64,000 bases of DNA from Mycolicibacterium diernhoferi (lineage in GTDB: Bacteria; Actinomycetota; Actinomycetes; Mycobacteriales; Mycobacteriaceae). Below, one piece after another: positions 28,683 through 37,962 of the stretch. The notes under the pieces were generated by a model. The model searched no databases and was not told the DNA's origin. It saw nothing but the letters and a program-made list of their open reading frames with translations. How positions within the stretch are numbered: position 1 is the stretch's first letter; each line of letters starts with the position of its first letter. The stretch spans positions 3,596,001 to 3,660,000 of the forward strand of contig NZ_CP080332.1 of the NCBI RefSeq assembly GCF_019456655.1, given 5' to 3'. A program made the position numbers and the translations under genes.

Positions 28683-31587
28683 CCTTGCGTCGCTTCCGGG
28701 TCTTCGGCGCGGGCTCTGCGGGTGCCTGCACCTCGTCGAGCATCTCGGCGAGGAACTGCCCGGTGTAGCTGCCCGGCGTCGCCGCGACATCCTCCGGCGT
28801 CCCGGCGGCCACCATGGTGCCGCCCCCGGCGCCGCCCTCGGGCCCCATGTCGATGATCCAGTCCGAGGTCTTGATGACATCGAGGTTGTGTTCGATGACG
28901 ATCACCGTATTGCCCTTGTCGACAAGGCCGTTGATCACCTTGAGCAGCTTCCGGATGTCCTCGAAGTGCAGACCGGTGGTCGGCTCGTCGAGGATGTAGA
29001 TCGTGCGACCGGTGGAGCGCTTCTGCAATTCAGCCGCCAGCTTCACCCGCTGCGCTTCACCGCCGGACAGCGTCGGCGCGGGCTGGCCGAGCCGCACGTA
29101 GCCGAGGCCGACGTCGACCAGCGTCTTGAGGTAACGGTGAATCGAGGTGATGTTCTCGAAGAACTCCGCGGCCTCCTCGATCGGCATGTCCAGCACCTCG
29201 GAGATGGTCTTGCCCTTGTAGTGCACCTCCAGGGTCTCCCGGTTGTACCGGGCACCGTGGCACACCTCGCACGGCACGTACACATCGGGCAGGAAGTTCA
29301 TCTCGATCTTGAGCGTGCCGTCACCCGAACATGCCTCACAGCGGCCACCTTTGACGTTGAACGAGAACCGGCCGGGCTGGTAGCCGCGCACCTTCGCCTC
29401 GGTCGTCGCGGCGAACAGGGTGCGGATCTTGTCGAACACCCCGGTGTAGGTGGCCGGATTGGACCGCGGGGTGCGGCCGATCGGCGACTGGTCGACGCGC
29501 ACCAACTTGTCGAGCTGGTCGATACCGTTGATCCGGGTGTGCCGGCCGGGCACCTGCCGCGCACCGTTGAGCTTGTTGGCCAGCACGGTGGCCAGGATGT
29601 CGTTGACCAGCGTCGACTTACCCGACCCGGACACCCCGGTGACCGAGGTCAGCACCCCGAGCGGGAAGGCGATGTCGACCTCTTTGAGGTTGTGTTCGCG
29701 TGCGCCGACGACGGTGAGCTGACGCTTGCGGTCCACCGGGCGCCGGATGGCCGGAACCTCGATGCTTTCCTTGCCGGAAAGGTAAGCGCCGGTGAGGGAT
29801 TCCGGATTCTTCAGCAGATCCCGGTAGGTGCCGCTGTGCACGATGCGGCCACCGTGCTCACCGGCGTACGGGCCGATGTCGACGACCCAGTCGGCGTGCG
29901 CGATGGTGTCCAGGTCGTGCTCCACCACGATCAGGGTGTTGCCCAGGTTGCGCAGCCGCACCAGGGTGTCGATGAGCTTGCGGTTGTCGCGCTGATGCAG
30001 CCCGATGGACGGCTCGTCGAGCACGTAGAGCACCCCGACCAGGCCGGAGCCGATCTGGGTGGCGAGCCGGATGCGTTGCGCCTCACCGCCGGACAGCGTC
30101 GCCGCCGCCCGGGACAGAGACAGGTATTCCAGGCCGACGTCGAGCAGGAAGCCGAGCCGGGACTGGATCTCCTTGAGCACCTGCCCGGCGATGGCCTGTT
30201 CCCGCTGGCCCAGGGTGAGCGCGTTGAGGAACACCGCACAGTCGGCGATGGACAGTTCGGCGACCTCGGCGATCGACTTCTCGCCGTGCACACCCGCGGC
30301 CAGCGTGACCGCCAGGATCTCGGGCTTGAGCCGGGTCCCCTCGCACTCCGGGCAGGGGATATCGCGCATGAAACCCTCGTAGCGCTCCTTCATCTGCTCG
30401 GAGTCGGTCTGCTCCATCCGGCGCTGCAGGAAGGCCAGCACACCCTCGAAGTCCGCGTAGTAGGACCGGGTGCGGCCGTACCGGTTCTTGTACCGGACGT
30501 GCACCTGATGGTCGGAGCCCTCCAGGATGGCCTTGCGCGCCTTGGCGGGCAGCTTCTTCCACGGGGTGTCGACGTCGAAGCCCATCTCGTCGCCGAGACC
30601 GGACATCATCCGGGTGAAGTACTCCGCGGTGTGGCCCATCGACCACGGCGCGACGGCGCCTTCGGCCAGCGTGAGGTCCGGGTCGGGCACCACCAGGTCC
30701 GGGTCGACCTCCTTCTTGATGCCCAGACCGGTGCACTCCGGGCAGGCGCCGTAGGGCGAGTTGAAGGAGAACGACCGCGGTTCCAGATCGTCGACGGCCA
30801 GGGCGTGTCCGTTCGGGCACGCCAGCTTCTCGGAGAACCGCTGCTCACGATGCGGATCGGTCTCGTCCCGGTCGACGAAGTCGAGCACCAGGATGCCGTC
30901 GGCCAGCCCGAGCGCGGTCTCCACCGAATCGGTCAGCCGCTGCTTGCTGCTGGCCTTCACGGTGAGGCGGTCGACGACCACCTCGATGTCGTGCTTCTCC
31001 TGCTTTTTGAGCTTGGGCGGGTCGGTCAACGGGTAGACCACCCCGTCGACGCGCACCCGGCTGTAGCCCTGGGTGTTGAGCTTCTCGAACAGGTCGACGA
31101 ACTCACCCTTGCGGGTCCGCACCACCGGGGCGAGCACCTGGAACTTGGTGCCCTCCTCCATGGCGAGCACCTGGTCGACGATCTGCTGCGGGGTCTGGCG
31201 CGCGATGCGCTCACCGCAGACCGGGCAATGCGGGGTGCCGGCGCGGGCATAGAGCAGGCGCAGGTAGTCGTACACCTCGGTGATGGTGCCCACGGTGGAG
31301 CGCGGGTTGCGGTTGGTCGACTTCTGGTCGATGGACACCGCCGGGGACAGGCCCTCGATGAAGTCCACGTCCGGCTTGTCCATCTGGCCGAGGAACTGCC
31401 TGGCGTACGCCGAGAGCGACTCGACGTAGCGGCGCTGCCCCTCGGCGAAGATCGTGTCGAAGGCCAGCGAGGACTTACCGGAGCCGGACAGGCCGGTGAA
31501 CACGATCAGGGCGTCGCGTGGCAGATCAAGATCGACGCCACGTAGATTGTGCTCGCGCGCACCCTTGACGATCAGACGGTCAGACAA
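28672..31587 (-). CDS. uvrA: Excinuclease ABC subunit A
   Basis: Damage-recognition ATPase of nucleotide excision repair; 971 residues. Two ABC modules: Walker [13 protein letters not shown] and [13 protein letters not shown], signatures [19 protein letters not shown] and [16 protein letters not shown], Walker B segments [13 protein letters not shown] and [13 protein letters not shown]. The second zinc module has all four Cys ([18 protein letters not shown]). The first reads LACPNGHAL with ACPECTGLG: one Cys is replaced, with His nearby, apparently usual in mycobacteria. Start is TTG at 31587 with GGGAGG upstream. No SOS box was seen in the short upstream gap. Confidence 0.98.
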   Translation of the reverse strand: MSDRLIVKGAREHNLRGVDLDLPRDALIVFTGLSGSGKSSLAFDTIFAEGQRRYVESLSAYARQFLGQMDKPDVDFIEGLSPAVSIDQKSTNRNPRSTVGTITEVYDYLRLLYARAGTPHCPVCGERIARQTPQQIVDQVLAMEEGTKFQVLAPVVRTRKGEFVDLFEKLNTQGYSRVRVDGVVYPLTDPPKLKKQEKHDIEVVVDRLTVKASSKQRLTDSVETALGLADGILVLDFVDRDETDPHREQRFSEKLACPNGHALAVDDLEPRSFSFNSPYGACPECTGLGIKKEVDPDLVVPDPDLTLAEGAVAPWSMGHTAEYFTRMMSGLGDEMGFDVDTPWKKLPAKARKAILEGSDHQVHVRYKNRYGRTRSYYADFEGVLAFLQRRMEQTDSEQMKERYEGFMRDIPCPECEGTRLKPEILAVTLAAGVHGEKSIAEVAELSIADCAVFLNALTLGQREQAIAGQVLKEIQSRLGFLLDVGLEYLSLSRAAATLSGGEAQRIRLATQIGSGLVGVLYVLDEPSIGLHQRDNRKLIDTLVRLRNLGNTLIVVEHDLDTIAHADWVVDIGPYAGEHGGRIVHSGTYRDLLKNPESLTGAYLSGKESIEVPAIRRPVDRKRQLTVVGAREHNLKEVDIAFPLGVLTSVTGVSGSGKSTLVNDILATVLANKLNGARQVPGRHTRINGIDQLDKLVRVDQSPIGRTPRSNPATYTGVFDKIRTLFAATTEAKVRGYQPGRFSFNVKGGRCEACSGDGTLKIEMNFLPDVYVPCEVCHGARYNRETLEVHYKGKTISEVLDMPIEEAAEFFENITSIHRYLKTLVDVGLGYVRLGQPAPTLSGGEAQRVKLAAELQKRSTGRTIYILDEPTTGLHFEDIRKLLKVINGLVDKGNTVIVIEHNLDVIKTSDWIIDMGPEGGAGGGTMVAAGTPEDVAATPGSYTGQFLAEMLDEVQAPAEPAPKTRKRRKVSA

Positions 31588-31649
31588 CGGGGTTTCCTCC
31601 CAAGACAGAATTCATCGCCCATGCTAGGTGCCCCCACCGACAAGCCCGA

Positions 31650-31655
31650 TAACGT
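31650..31655 (+). promoter_or_regulatory. -10 hexamer of leaderless promoter
   Basis: TAACGT, six bases before the ATG at 31662. Confidence 0.55.
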
Positions 31656-31661
31656 GGCGGT

Positions 31662-32336
31662 ATGAGCACCCTCGTCGAGAACTACACCGGCCACGTCGAC
31701 CCCGGCACCGCGGCACGGCGCACGCTTCCGGGGGCGACCATCATCAAGGCGTCGGTCGGCGCCATGGACAACAACGCGTATCTCATCACCTGCTCGGCGA
31801 CCGGGAAGACCCTGCTGATCGACGCCGCCAACGACGCCGACTCCCTGATCGGGCTGATCAGGGAGTATGCCCCCGACGTGGCGCTCATCGTGACCAGCCA
31901 CCAACACTACGACCATTGGCAGGCGCTGGCCGCGGTCGCCGAGGCCACCGGCGCACCGACGGCGGCCCACGCGCTGGACGCCGAGCCGCTGCCGGTCAGC
32001 CCGGACCGGATTCTCGCCGACGGCGACACGGTCACCGTCGGCAATCTCACCTTCGACGTGATTCACCTCCAGGGTCACACCGAGGGTTCGGTCGCATTGG
32101 CGCTGCGCGGCGCGGACGGGGACGTCACCCACCTGTTCACCGGGGACTGCCTGTTCCCGGGTGGGGTCGGCAAGACCTGGAAAGAGGGCGACTTCGAGCG
32201 GCTGCTCGGCGATGTGTCGAACAAGGTGTTCGACGTATACCCCGATTCGACGGTGGTCTATCCCGGGCACGGTGACGACACCACCATCGGCGCCGAACGC
32301 CCGCACCTGACCGAATGGCGCGAGCGCGGCTGGTGA
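31662..32336 (+). CDS. Metallo-beta-lactamase-fold hydrolase (glyoxalase II-like)
   Basis: 224 residues. Zinc-binding motif TSHQHYDHW (H-x-H-x-D-H), a further His in LQGHTEGSV, Asp in FTGDCLFPGG and C-terminal His in VYPGHGDDTT complete the two-metal site. GHTEGSV and GDCLFPGGVGKT are typical of thiolester-hydrolysing glyoxalase II-like proteins. Matches the Rv1637c position beside uvrA. Coupled to the DUF427 gene by a GTGA overlap. Confidence 0.88.
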   Translation: MSTLVENYTGHVDPGTAARRTLPGATIIKASVGAMDNNAYLITCSATGKTLLIDAANDADSLIGLIREYAPDVALIVTSHQHYDHWQALAAVAEATGAPTAAHALDAEPLPVSPDRILADGDTVTVGNLTFDVIHLQGHTEGSVALALRGADGDVTHLFTGDCLFPGGVGKTWKEGDFERLLGDVSNKVFDVYPDSTVVYPGHGDDTTIGAERPHLTEWRERGW

Positions 32337-32827
32337 GGCCGGTACCCGAGAAGCCCGGTCCGGGCCAGGAATCGGTGTGGGACTATCCCCGCCCGCCCCG
32401 GCTCGAGGAATTCCGCGGCTCGATCACCGTCGAGCTCGGCGGGGTCGACATCGCCGCGACACAGCGGGGCTGGCGGGTGCTGGAGACCAGCCACCCACCG
32501 ACCTATTACCTGCCCGCCGACTCCTTTCGGCCCGGCGTGCTGCGGGCCACTGCCGGTTCGTCCTGGTGTGAGTGGAAGGGACGGGCGAGCTACTTCGACC
32601 TGGTCTCCGGACGGACCGTGGCCCCGCGTGCGGCCTGGACCTACGCGGCACCGACCCGCGGTTTCGAACCCATCGCCGGGGCCGTCGCGGTGATGGCTGC
32701 GGCGGTGGACCGGTGCACTGTCAACGGCGAGACCGTCCTCCACCAACCTGGCGGCTTCTACGGCGGTTGGATCACCAGCGGGGTGACCGGGCCGTTCAAG
32801 GGCGTCCCGGGGTCGATGGGCTGGTGA
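32333..32827 (+). CDS. DUF427 protein
   Basis: About 164 residues from GTG 32333, overlapping the previous stop; an in-frame ATG 32315 is also possible. DUF427 marks: VWDYPRPPRLE, VLETSHPPTYYLPADS, SSWCEWKGRASYFDL and AWTYAAPTRGFEPIAGAVA. A small beta-rich fold of unknown function. C-terminal FYGGWITSGVTGPFKG is conserved in the family. Confidence 0.85.
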   Translation: MRPVPEKPGPGQESVWDYPRPPRLEEFRGSITVELGGVDIAATQRGWRVLETSHPPTYYLPADSFRPGVLRATAGSSWCEWKGRASYFDLVSGRTVAPRAAWTYAAPTRGFEPIAGAVAVMAAAVDRCTVNGETVLHQPGGFYGGWITSGVTGPFKGVPGSMGW

Positions 32828-32831
32828 GGCG

Positions 32832-33746
32832 TCAGAGCTTGGCGATCACCTGCTCGCCGAATCCGGCGATGACGTCGGTCGCGTGCGCCAGGCTGTCACC
32901 GGGCACCTGCACCTGGATCCAGGTCACCCCCAGCTCGGCCAGCTGCTGCACACCGTCCAGGTAGGCCGCCGGGTCGAAGGACTCCGCGCCGGGCACCCCG
33001 CCGACGGCATTGCTGAAGGTGATGTCGACCGTTTCCGGGTCGCGGCCGGCCTCGTCCAGGCGCCGGCGCAGATCGTCGATGCCCGCCTGCAGCGTCTCCA
33101 GCGAGTCCATCGGGTCGGTGCGCGCCGTCTGCGCCAGCACCCCGGCCGCAGGGAACGGGCACCATCCGTCGCCGTGCTGGGCAACCCGGCGGCGGGCGGC
33201 GGCGGTGTTGCCGCCGATCCAGATCGGCGGTGGTGCGGCCGGGCGGGGGTGGGCGGTGATGCCCGCGGCGGTGAAGTGCCGACCCTCGAAGCTCACATCG
33301 TCACCGTTCCAGATGGCCCGGATGACCTGCAGCGCCTCCTCGACGAGCGCCCCGCGCTCCTCGAAATCGACTCCGAGAGCGGTGAATTCACGCTTGAGAT
33401 AACCGACGCCGACGGCCAGGGTGAACCTTCCGCCGGACAGCAGGGCGAGCGTCGCACCGGCTTTGGCGACCACGAACGGATTCCGGTACGGAAGTACCAC
33501 CACATTGGGTATCAGCCGCAGTGTGCTGGTGTGTGCGGCGGCGAAACCCATGGCCACAAAGGGATCCAGCGCGTCGTGCCCGCCGTGGTCCAGCCATTTC
33601 TGGGTGGGCGCAGGGTGATCGGTGAAACCGAACCCGGCAAACCCGGCGGCCTCGGCGGCGGCGGCCACCGCGGCAACCCCGGCCCCGTTGACCAGTTCCG
33701 GGTTGTAGGGGTGGCTGTGCATCGGGTGGGTGAAAGCGAACTTCAT
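32832..33746 (-). CDS. LLM-class F420-dependent oxidoreductase
   Basis: 304 residues. Luciferase-like barrel with FGFTDHPAPTQKW (cofactor-loop His-Pro), VVLPYRNPFVVAKAGATL, GRFTLAVGVGYLKREF and IWIGGNTAAARRRVA, a close match to F420-dependent enzymes of mycobacteria. Its ATG overlaps the acyl-CoA dehydrogenase stop by three bases, so the two are cotranslated. Possibly both act on one lipid or terpenoid CoA substrate. Confidence 0.85.
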   Translation of the reverse strand: MKFAFTHPMHSHPYNPELVNGAGVAAVAAAAEAAGFAGFGFTDHPAPTQKWLDHGGHDALDPFVAMGFAAAHTSTLRLIPNVVVLPYRNPFVVAKAGATLALLSGGRFTLAVGVGYLKREFTALGVDFEERGALVEEALQVIRAIWNGDDVSFEGRHFTAAGITAHPRPAAPPPIWIGGNTAAARRRVAQHGDGWCPFPAAGVLAQTARTDPMDSLETLQAGIDDLRRRLDEAGRDPETVDITFSNAVGGVPGAESFDPAAYLDGVQQLAELGVTWIQVQVPGDSLAHATDVIAGFGEQVIAKL

Positions 33747-34897
33747 CGAACTCCCTTCGGCGGCAGGTAGATCGGCCGTGGCAATCCGAGCGCCTGTGCA
33801 GCGATCATGTTGCGGAACACCTCGAGGGTTCCGCCGTAGATTCCGGTCGGCGATGCCAGCCGGTAGATGTACTCGGCGCCCCCGCCATCGGCTGCGCCGG
33901 CGGTACCCTCGGGCAGCGCGCCGGCCGTGCCGAGGATGTCCATCAGATCCGGCGCGATGTCGCGCATGGTCTGTGCGATGGCGACCCGGCCGTACATGTC
34001 CGGGGAACTCATCGCGGCCTCCAGCCGCGCCACGGCCCGGCCGAGCCGGTAGCCGGGTTCGACGATGCCGGCGATCCGGTCCACCACGGTGGCCGTCAAC
34101 GTGATGTGTTCGGTCATGGTCGCCAGCTTCTGCAGGCCGCTGTCATCGCGGGCGACGGTGCCGTGCTCAACCTTCAGCGCCTCCCGCAGCACCGCCCAAC
34201 CACCGTTGACCGGGCCGATGCGGTGATCGTCGTCCACCCGGACATCGGTGTAGAAGGTGATATTGGTGCGGTCCCCGTCCACGGTGCGGATGGGCTGGAT
34301 CTCCACACCCGGGGAGTCCAGCGGCACCAGAAACATGGTGAGGCTCTGGTGTTTCGGGCCGTTCGGGTCGGTGTTGGTGATCAGGAATACGTACTGGGCA
34401 TTGTGTGCATTCGAGGTGAACATCTTGGAGCCGTTCACGATCCAGCCGGATCCGCCGGCGTCCCGCACGGCGCGGGTCTTGCAGGTCGCCACATCCGAGC
34501 CGCCCTCGGGCTCGGTGTAGCCCAGGCAGAGCCGTAGTTCTCCGGACAGCACACCGGGCATGATCCGTTCGACCAATTCGGGGGCCCCGAAGGCCTGTAC
34601 CGATCTGGCCACCATCGCCGTTGTGCCCCAATGGAACCACGGGGTGCCGGCGCGGCCGATCTCCAGTTCCCAGATGCGGCGGCGCACCGCGTCGAACCCG
34701 CCCTCGGCCTCGGACCGATAGTCCGCGGCGAGATATCCGGCCGCACCCAGCGCCAAATGCACTGTCTCGTCGAAGTTCTCGCCCGTCTCGCGATCGCGGC
34801 GGATCACCTCATCGGTGACCAGAGCGGTCAGGAACTCACGCAGCTCCTGCTGAAACGCCCGGTCCTGCGCCGACAGCTCGACCCGTGAGAAATCCAC
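33743..34897 (-). CDS. Acyl-CoA dehydrogenase family protein
   Basis: About 384 residues from GTG 34897; a TTG at 34924 would add nine residues. FAD-binding loops LGYTEPEGGSDVATC and WIVNGSKMFTSNAHNA; C-terminal IYGGTLEVFRNMIA. The YGGT loop, lacking Glu, is like FadE proteins of the steroid-degrading type that act as alpha2beta2 pairs, but no partner subunit is adjacent. First gene of a two-gene operon with the F420 enzyme. A strong hairpin separates it from the upstream universal stress gene. Confidence 0.87.
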   Translation of the reverse strand: MDFSRVELSAQDRAFQQELREFLTALVTDEVIRRDRETGENFDETVHLALGAAGYLAADYRSEAEGGFDAVRRRIWELEIGRAGTPWFHWGTTAMVARSVQAFGAPELVERIMPGVLSGELRLCLGYTEPEGGSDVATCKTRAVRDAGGSGWIVNGSKMFTSNAHNAQYVFLITNTDPNGPKHQSLTMFLVPLDSPGVEIQPIRTVDGDRTNITFYTDVRVDDDHRIGPVNGGWAVLREALKVEHGTVARDDSGLQKLATMTEHITLTATVVDRIAGIVEPGYRLGRAVARLEAAMSSPDMYGRVAIAQTMRDIAPDLMDILGTAGALPEGTAGAADGGGAEYIYRLASPTGIYGGTLEVFRNMIAAQALGLPRPIYLPPKGVR

Positions 34898-34955
34898 CCG
34901 CCTACCGTGACACTTTCGCGGCAATTTGTAAAGCTTCAGCCGGTGGCGTCAAATA

Positions 34956-34999
34956 CCGAGGCCCGGCGCCACCGGATGAACGGTGACACCGGGCCTCGG
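34956..34999 (-). terminator. Hairpin terminator after universal stress gene
   Basis: Perfect 11-base arms CCGAGGCCCGG (34956-34966) and CCGGGCCTCGG (34989-34999) with an inner CACCG/CGGTG stem. On the minus strand it is followed by TATTTG, a weak U-run. It ends the transcript of the gene at 35016-35459. Confidence 0.7.
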
Positions 35000-35015
35000 C
35001 CTGGTTCTGATGAGG

Positions 35016-35459
35016 TCAGGACGTGTGCACGATGAGCACGTCGACCTTCGATCGGCGGGCCACATTGGCCGGCACCGAACCGAGCAGTCGGCCCGCGATG
35101 GTGCTCAGGCCGACGTTACCGACGACCAGCAGGTCGGCCTTCTCCGATTCGGCGAGATCGACGAGGGCGTCCACGGGGGCACCGACCACAGCCTTCTCCA
35201 CCACATCGGTGGCTCCGGCGGCCTTGGCCCGCTCGGTCGCCTCGCGCAGGATCGCGTAGATCGGGGCGTTACCGGTGGCCTTGTAGCCCTCGTCCTTGAG
35301 TACGTCGGCGGCGTGGTGGTCCTCGCTCTGCGGGAAGTACGCGGTCGCGACGACGACCTTCGCGCCCGATCCCGCGGCGATCTCCCCGGCGCGGTCCACT
35401 GCCCGCAGCGACGAATCCGATCCGTCCGTGCCGACCACCACGGTCCGATAGGCGCTCAT
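35016..35459 (-). CDS. Universal stress protein, Rv1636/MSMEG_3811-like
   Basis: 147-residue single-domain Usp. Nucleotide-binding residues: VVVGTDGSDSS at the N-terminus and the GNVGLSTIAGRLLGSVPANV loop, matching G-2x-G-9x-G-S/T. Length and position identify it as the orthologue of Rv1636, a protein established to bind cAMP as well as ATP. GGGAGG precedes the ATG. Dimer in the cytosol; possibly a cAMP buffer working with the cyclase at 2986-3900. Monocistronic, ended by the hairpin downstream. Confidence 0.92.
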   Translation of the reverse strand: MSAYRTVVVGTDGSDSSLRAVDRAGEIAAGSGAKVVVATAYFPQSEDHHAADVLKDEGYKATGNAPIYAILREATERAKAAGATDVVEKAVVGAPVDALVDLAESEKADLLVVGNVGLSTIAGRLLGSVPANVARRSKVDVLIVHTS

Positions 35460-35836
35460 TCATGCCCTCCCAATGTCGATTGCTACATCGAATTTCAAGC
35501 CACCCGAGACCCTATCCCGATGCGCGACGGCCATGGGTCCGATTGACGAACACACGGCGCGTCGAACGGCCTTTGGGCGGCACTGTTCGCGCGTTGATGT
35601 TAGCCGTTGCGGGAGTCGGTGAAACGATCCCGTGAGCAAGGCGACGCTGGAGTTTCCGGTGTTTGCAGGCCGCACTCGCGGTGCCGGAGTGAGCCGGGTC
35701 AACCCGGCAGCCGGGCAGCGACGGGCGTCACAGCGGGCCCGCGGGCCGCGTTTCGGGTCGGTCTGACGATGATGTTGCCACGGCGGCAATTTCGCCCCGC
35801 GTACGGGACCGGTGACGTCGCCCTTATGGTGTGAGG
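35460..35836. other. Intergenic region between universal stress gene and SDR
   Basis: 377 bases without a convincing gene. It holds the divergent promoters: GGGAGG for the minus gene and, at 35825-35830, TATGGT six bases before the SDR ATG on the plus strand. A 10-bp palindrome GCGGGCCCGC is present near 35735. Nothing else stands out. Confidence 0.5.
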
Positions 35837-36700
35837 ATGGCTGACGCACGCGGAACATACGCGATCACCGGTTCGGCATCGGGTATGGGCTGGAATGCGG
35901 CCCGCAAGCTCCGAGAACAGGGACACCGGGTGATCGGTGTAGACCTCAAGGATGCCGACGTCATCGCCGATCTCTCGACACCGGAGGGCCGCCGGGCCGC
36001 GGCCGAGGAGGTGCTGGCCGCGGCCGACGGTGTCCTCGACGGGGCCGTGCTGGCCGCCGGTCTGGGGCCCGGATCGGGCAAGGGCCGCAATGAGCTGATC
36101 GCGCAGGTGAACTTCCTCGGTGTGGTCGAACCTCTGACGGCGTGGCGTCCGGCGCTGGCCGAGGCCGACCGCGCGAAGGTCGTGGTGATCGCCAGCAACT
36201 CGACCACCACGGTGCCGGCGGTACCCCGCCGCACGATCAACGCCCTGCTCGCGCACGACCCCGACAAGGCGGTCCGCAGCATCCGACTGCTGGGGCAACA
36301 GGGTTCGGCGATCATGTACGCGGCCTCGAAGATCGCGCTCAGCCGCTGGGTCCGTACGCAGGCGGTGTCCGCCGACTGGGCGGGTGCCGGCATCCGGCTC
36401 AACGCCCTCGCGCCCGGGGCGATCCTGACCCCGCTGTTGGAAGCTCAGCTGGCCCAGCCCATGGAGGGCAAGGCGGTTCGCAAGTTCCCGGTGCCCATCG
36501 GCGGCTTCGGCGCTCCCGAGCAGCTGGCCGACTGGATGTGCTTCATGCTGTCCGACTCCGCCGATTTCCTTTGCGGCAGCGTCATTTTCGTCGACGGCGG
36601 CACGGACGCGTTCTTCCGTCCCGGCGATTGGCCACGCCCGATCCCGCTGCGCGGACTCCCCCGCTACCTGTGGAAGTACGCGCGCGGGCCGCAACGCTGA
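35837..36700 (+). CDS. Short-chain dehydrogenase/reductase
   Basis: 287 residues, classical SDR with NAD(P) Rossmann fold. Cofactor loop TGSASGMGWNAARKL; Asp at the end of strand 2 (VIGVDLKDAD) suggests NAD; catalytic Ser in VVVIASNSTT, Tyr-x3-Lys in MYAASKIALSRW; C-terminal DFLCGSVIFVDGGTDAF. Resembles 3-alpha-hydroxysteroid-type dehydrogenases. TATGGT upstream predicts a leaderless or very short leader; ATG 35837 preferred over GTG 35831. Convergent with the esterase downstream. Substrate unknown. Confidence 0.88.
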   Translation: MADARGTYAITGSASGMGWNAARKLREQGHRVIGVDLKDADVIADLSTPEGRRAAAEEVLAAADGVLDGAVLAAGLGPGSGKGRNELIAQVNFLGVVEPLTAWRPALAEADRAKVVVIASNSTTTVPAVPRRTINALLAHDPDKAVRSIRLLGQQGSAIMYAASKIALSRWVRTQAVSADWAGAGIRLNALAPGAILTPLLEAQLAQPMEGKAVRKFPVPIGGFGAPEQLADWMCFMLSDSADFLCGSVIFVDGGTDAFFRPGDWPRPIPLRGLPRYLWKYARGPQR

Positions 36701-36703
36701 CCG

Positions 36704-37708
36704 CTACAGGTACCGACCCAGGAAATCGGCCACGCTGCGCCGGAATTCCACCATGGTGGGCGCCTTCGTCATCAGCCCGTCGGCGCCGTGGTACATGCCC
36801 GGGACGGTGACCACCTCGCACGGCACACCGCAGGCCTGCAGCCGCCGGGCGTAGTCGATCGTCTCGTCGAAGAGCAGGTCCAGTTCCCCCACGCCGACCC
36901 ACGCCGGCGCCAGCCCGGACAGGTCGTCGCGGCGCGCGGGTGCGGCGTAGCGGGGCGCATCCGATGACCGGGGAACCCGGCCGAGATACGAGGTCCAGGC
37001 GAAGACGTTCGACTTCGGAGGCCACAGGAACCTGCCCCGGCCCGGTTGGTCGCGCAGCGCGGTGCGGTCATCGACGGCCGGGTAACATAGCGCCTGGGCG
37101 CGCAGTGCGATGCCCTCGTCGTGGGCCCGCTGGGCGACGGCCGCGGCCAATCCCCCACCCGCACTGGATCCGGTCACCGCGATGCGGTCGGGGTCGATGC
37201 CGATCTCGCCGGCGTGCTCGCGCATCCAGTGCAGCGTGGCCATGCAATCGTCGAGCGCCGCCGGGAACGGGTGTTCGGGCGCCAGCCGGTAGTCGGGTGA
37301 CACCACGACGGCCCCGAGTTCGCGGGTCAGCGTCCCGCACCCGGCGGCCTCGTTCTTGGGAGATCCGAAGATGAATCCGCCGCCGTGGATGTAGAGCACC
37401 CCCGGACACGCTCCGGCATCGGCGGAGTCCGCCGGCCGGGTGATGAGCACGTCGAGTTCGGGGGTCCCGATCCGGCGCTCGACGGCCTCGACGCCGTCGC
37501 CGGGCTGGGATTCGATGTTGTTGAACCACCGGGCCAGCCGCAGCGAGCGCGGGCCATGGCTCGTGGTGAGCAGCGGCAACAGCGGGTTACGCAGTTCGGG
37601 GGCAACACGGGACAGGTCGGGGCGCAGGGACCGGTAGTGCCGCAGGGCCGACCAGCCGCCGAGTGCGAGCCCGCCGAGCGTCGCCGTCGCGAGCAGTTTC
37701 TTCCGCAC
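36704..37708 (-). CDS. Alpha/beta-hydrolase, hormone-sensitive-lipase family
   Basis: 334 residues. Oxyanion motif YIHGGGFIFGSP, nucleophile VTGSSAGGGLAAAV, Asp in WVGVGELDLLFDE and His in GMYHGADGLMTKAP form the complete HSL triad. The N-terminus (LATATLGGLALGGW) is hydrophobic and may anchor the protein. GTG start at 37708 with TAACCT ending six bases upstream: leaderless. Member of the Lip carboxylesterase group abundant in mycobacteria; hydrolyses short to medium acyl esters. Confidence 0.9.
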   Translation of the reverse strand: MRKKLLATATLGGLALGGWSALRHYRSLRPDLSRVAPELRNPLLPLLTTSHGPRSLRLARWFNNIESQPGDGVEAVERRIGTPELDVLITRPADSADAGACPGVLYIHGGGFIFGSPKNEAAGCGTLTRELGAVVVSPDYRLAPEHPFPAALDDCMATLHWMREHAGEIGIDPDRIAVTGSSAGGGLAAAVAQRAHDEGIALRAQALCYPAVDDRTALRDQPGRGRFLWPPKSNVFAWTSYLGRVPRSSDAPRYAAPARRDDLSGLAPAWVGVGELDLLFDETIDYARRLQACGVPCEVVTVPGMYHGADGLMTKAPTMVEFRRSVADFLGRYL

Positions 37709-37714
37709 GGGCGA

Positions 37715-37720
37715 AGGTTA
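37715..37720 (-). promoter_or_regulatory. -10 hexamer of leaderless esterase promoter
   Basis: TAACCT on the minus strand, six bases before the GTG at 37708. Confidence 0.55.
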
Positions 37721-37828
37721 GCGCCCCCGGGGCGTCAGCACCCGGTCAACGCGCTGCAGGACCCTGGACAGGGAAACCCTGCGCGCTCCACGAGGATTCA
37801 CGGAACGCCGCGAACCCTACGCGGTTGC

Positions 37829-37902
37829 TGGAGCGAGTGACGGGATTCGAACCCGTGTAAACGGCTTTGCAGGCCGGTGCCTAGCCACTCAGCCACACCC
37901 GC
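37829..37902 (-). tRNA. tRNA-Cys (GCA)
   Basis: Cloverleaf on the minus strand: seven-base acceptor stem GCGGGTG/CACTCGC (one G-T), D-arm with three pairs, anticodon loop CTGCAAA giving GCA, T-loop TTCGAAT in a five-base stem. Discriminator base T, typical of tRNA-Cys, followed by an encoded CCA (37831-37829). Confidence 0.96.
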
Positions 37903-37962
37903 AGCAGTGACCAATCTGCCACGGGGTGACCGAGCTGAACATCGTTGCGATCGCCGTGATCG

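Noticed and set aside
28603..31545. 980-codon open frame on the plus strand opposite uvrA
   Set aside because: Shadow of a long high-GC gene; Leu/Val/His/Asp-rich translation with no motif, while uvrA on the other strand is unambiguous.
31588..31661. Possible LexA/SOS box upstream of uvrA (and likewise before uvrB)
   Set aside because: Neither gap contains a TCGAAC-N4-GTTCGA-like sequence by eye.
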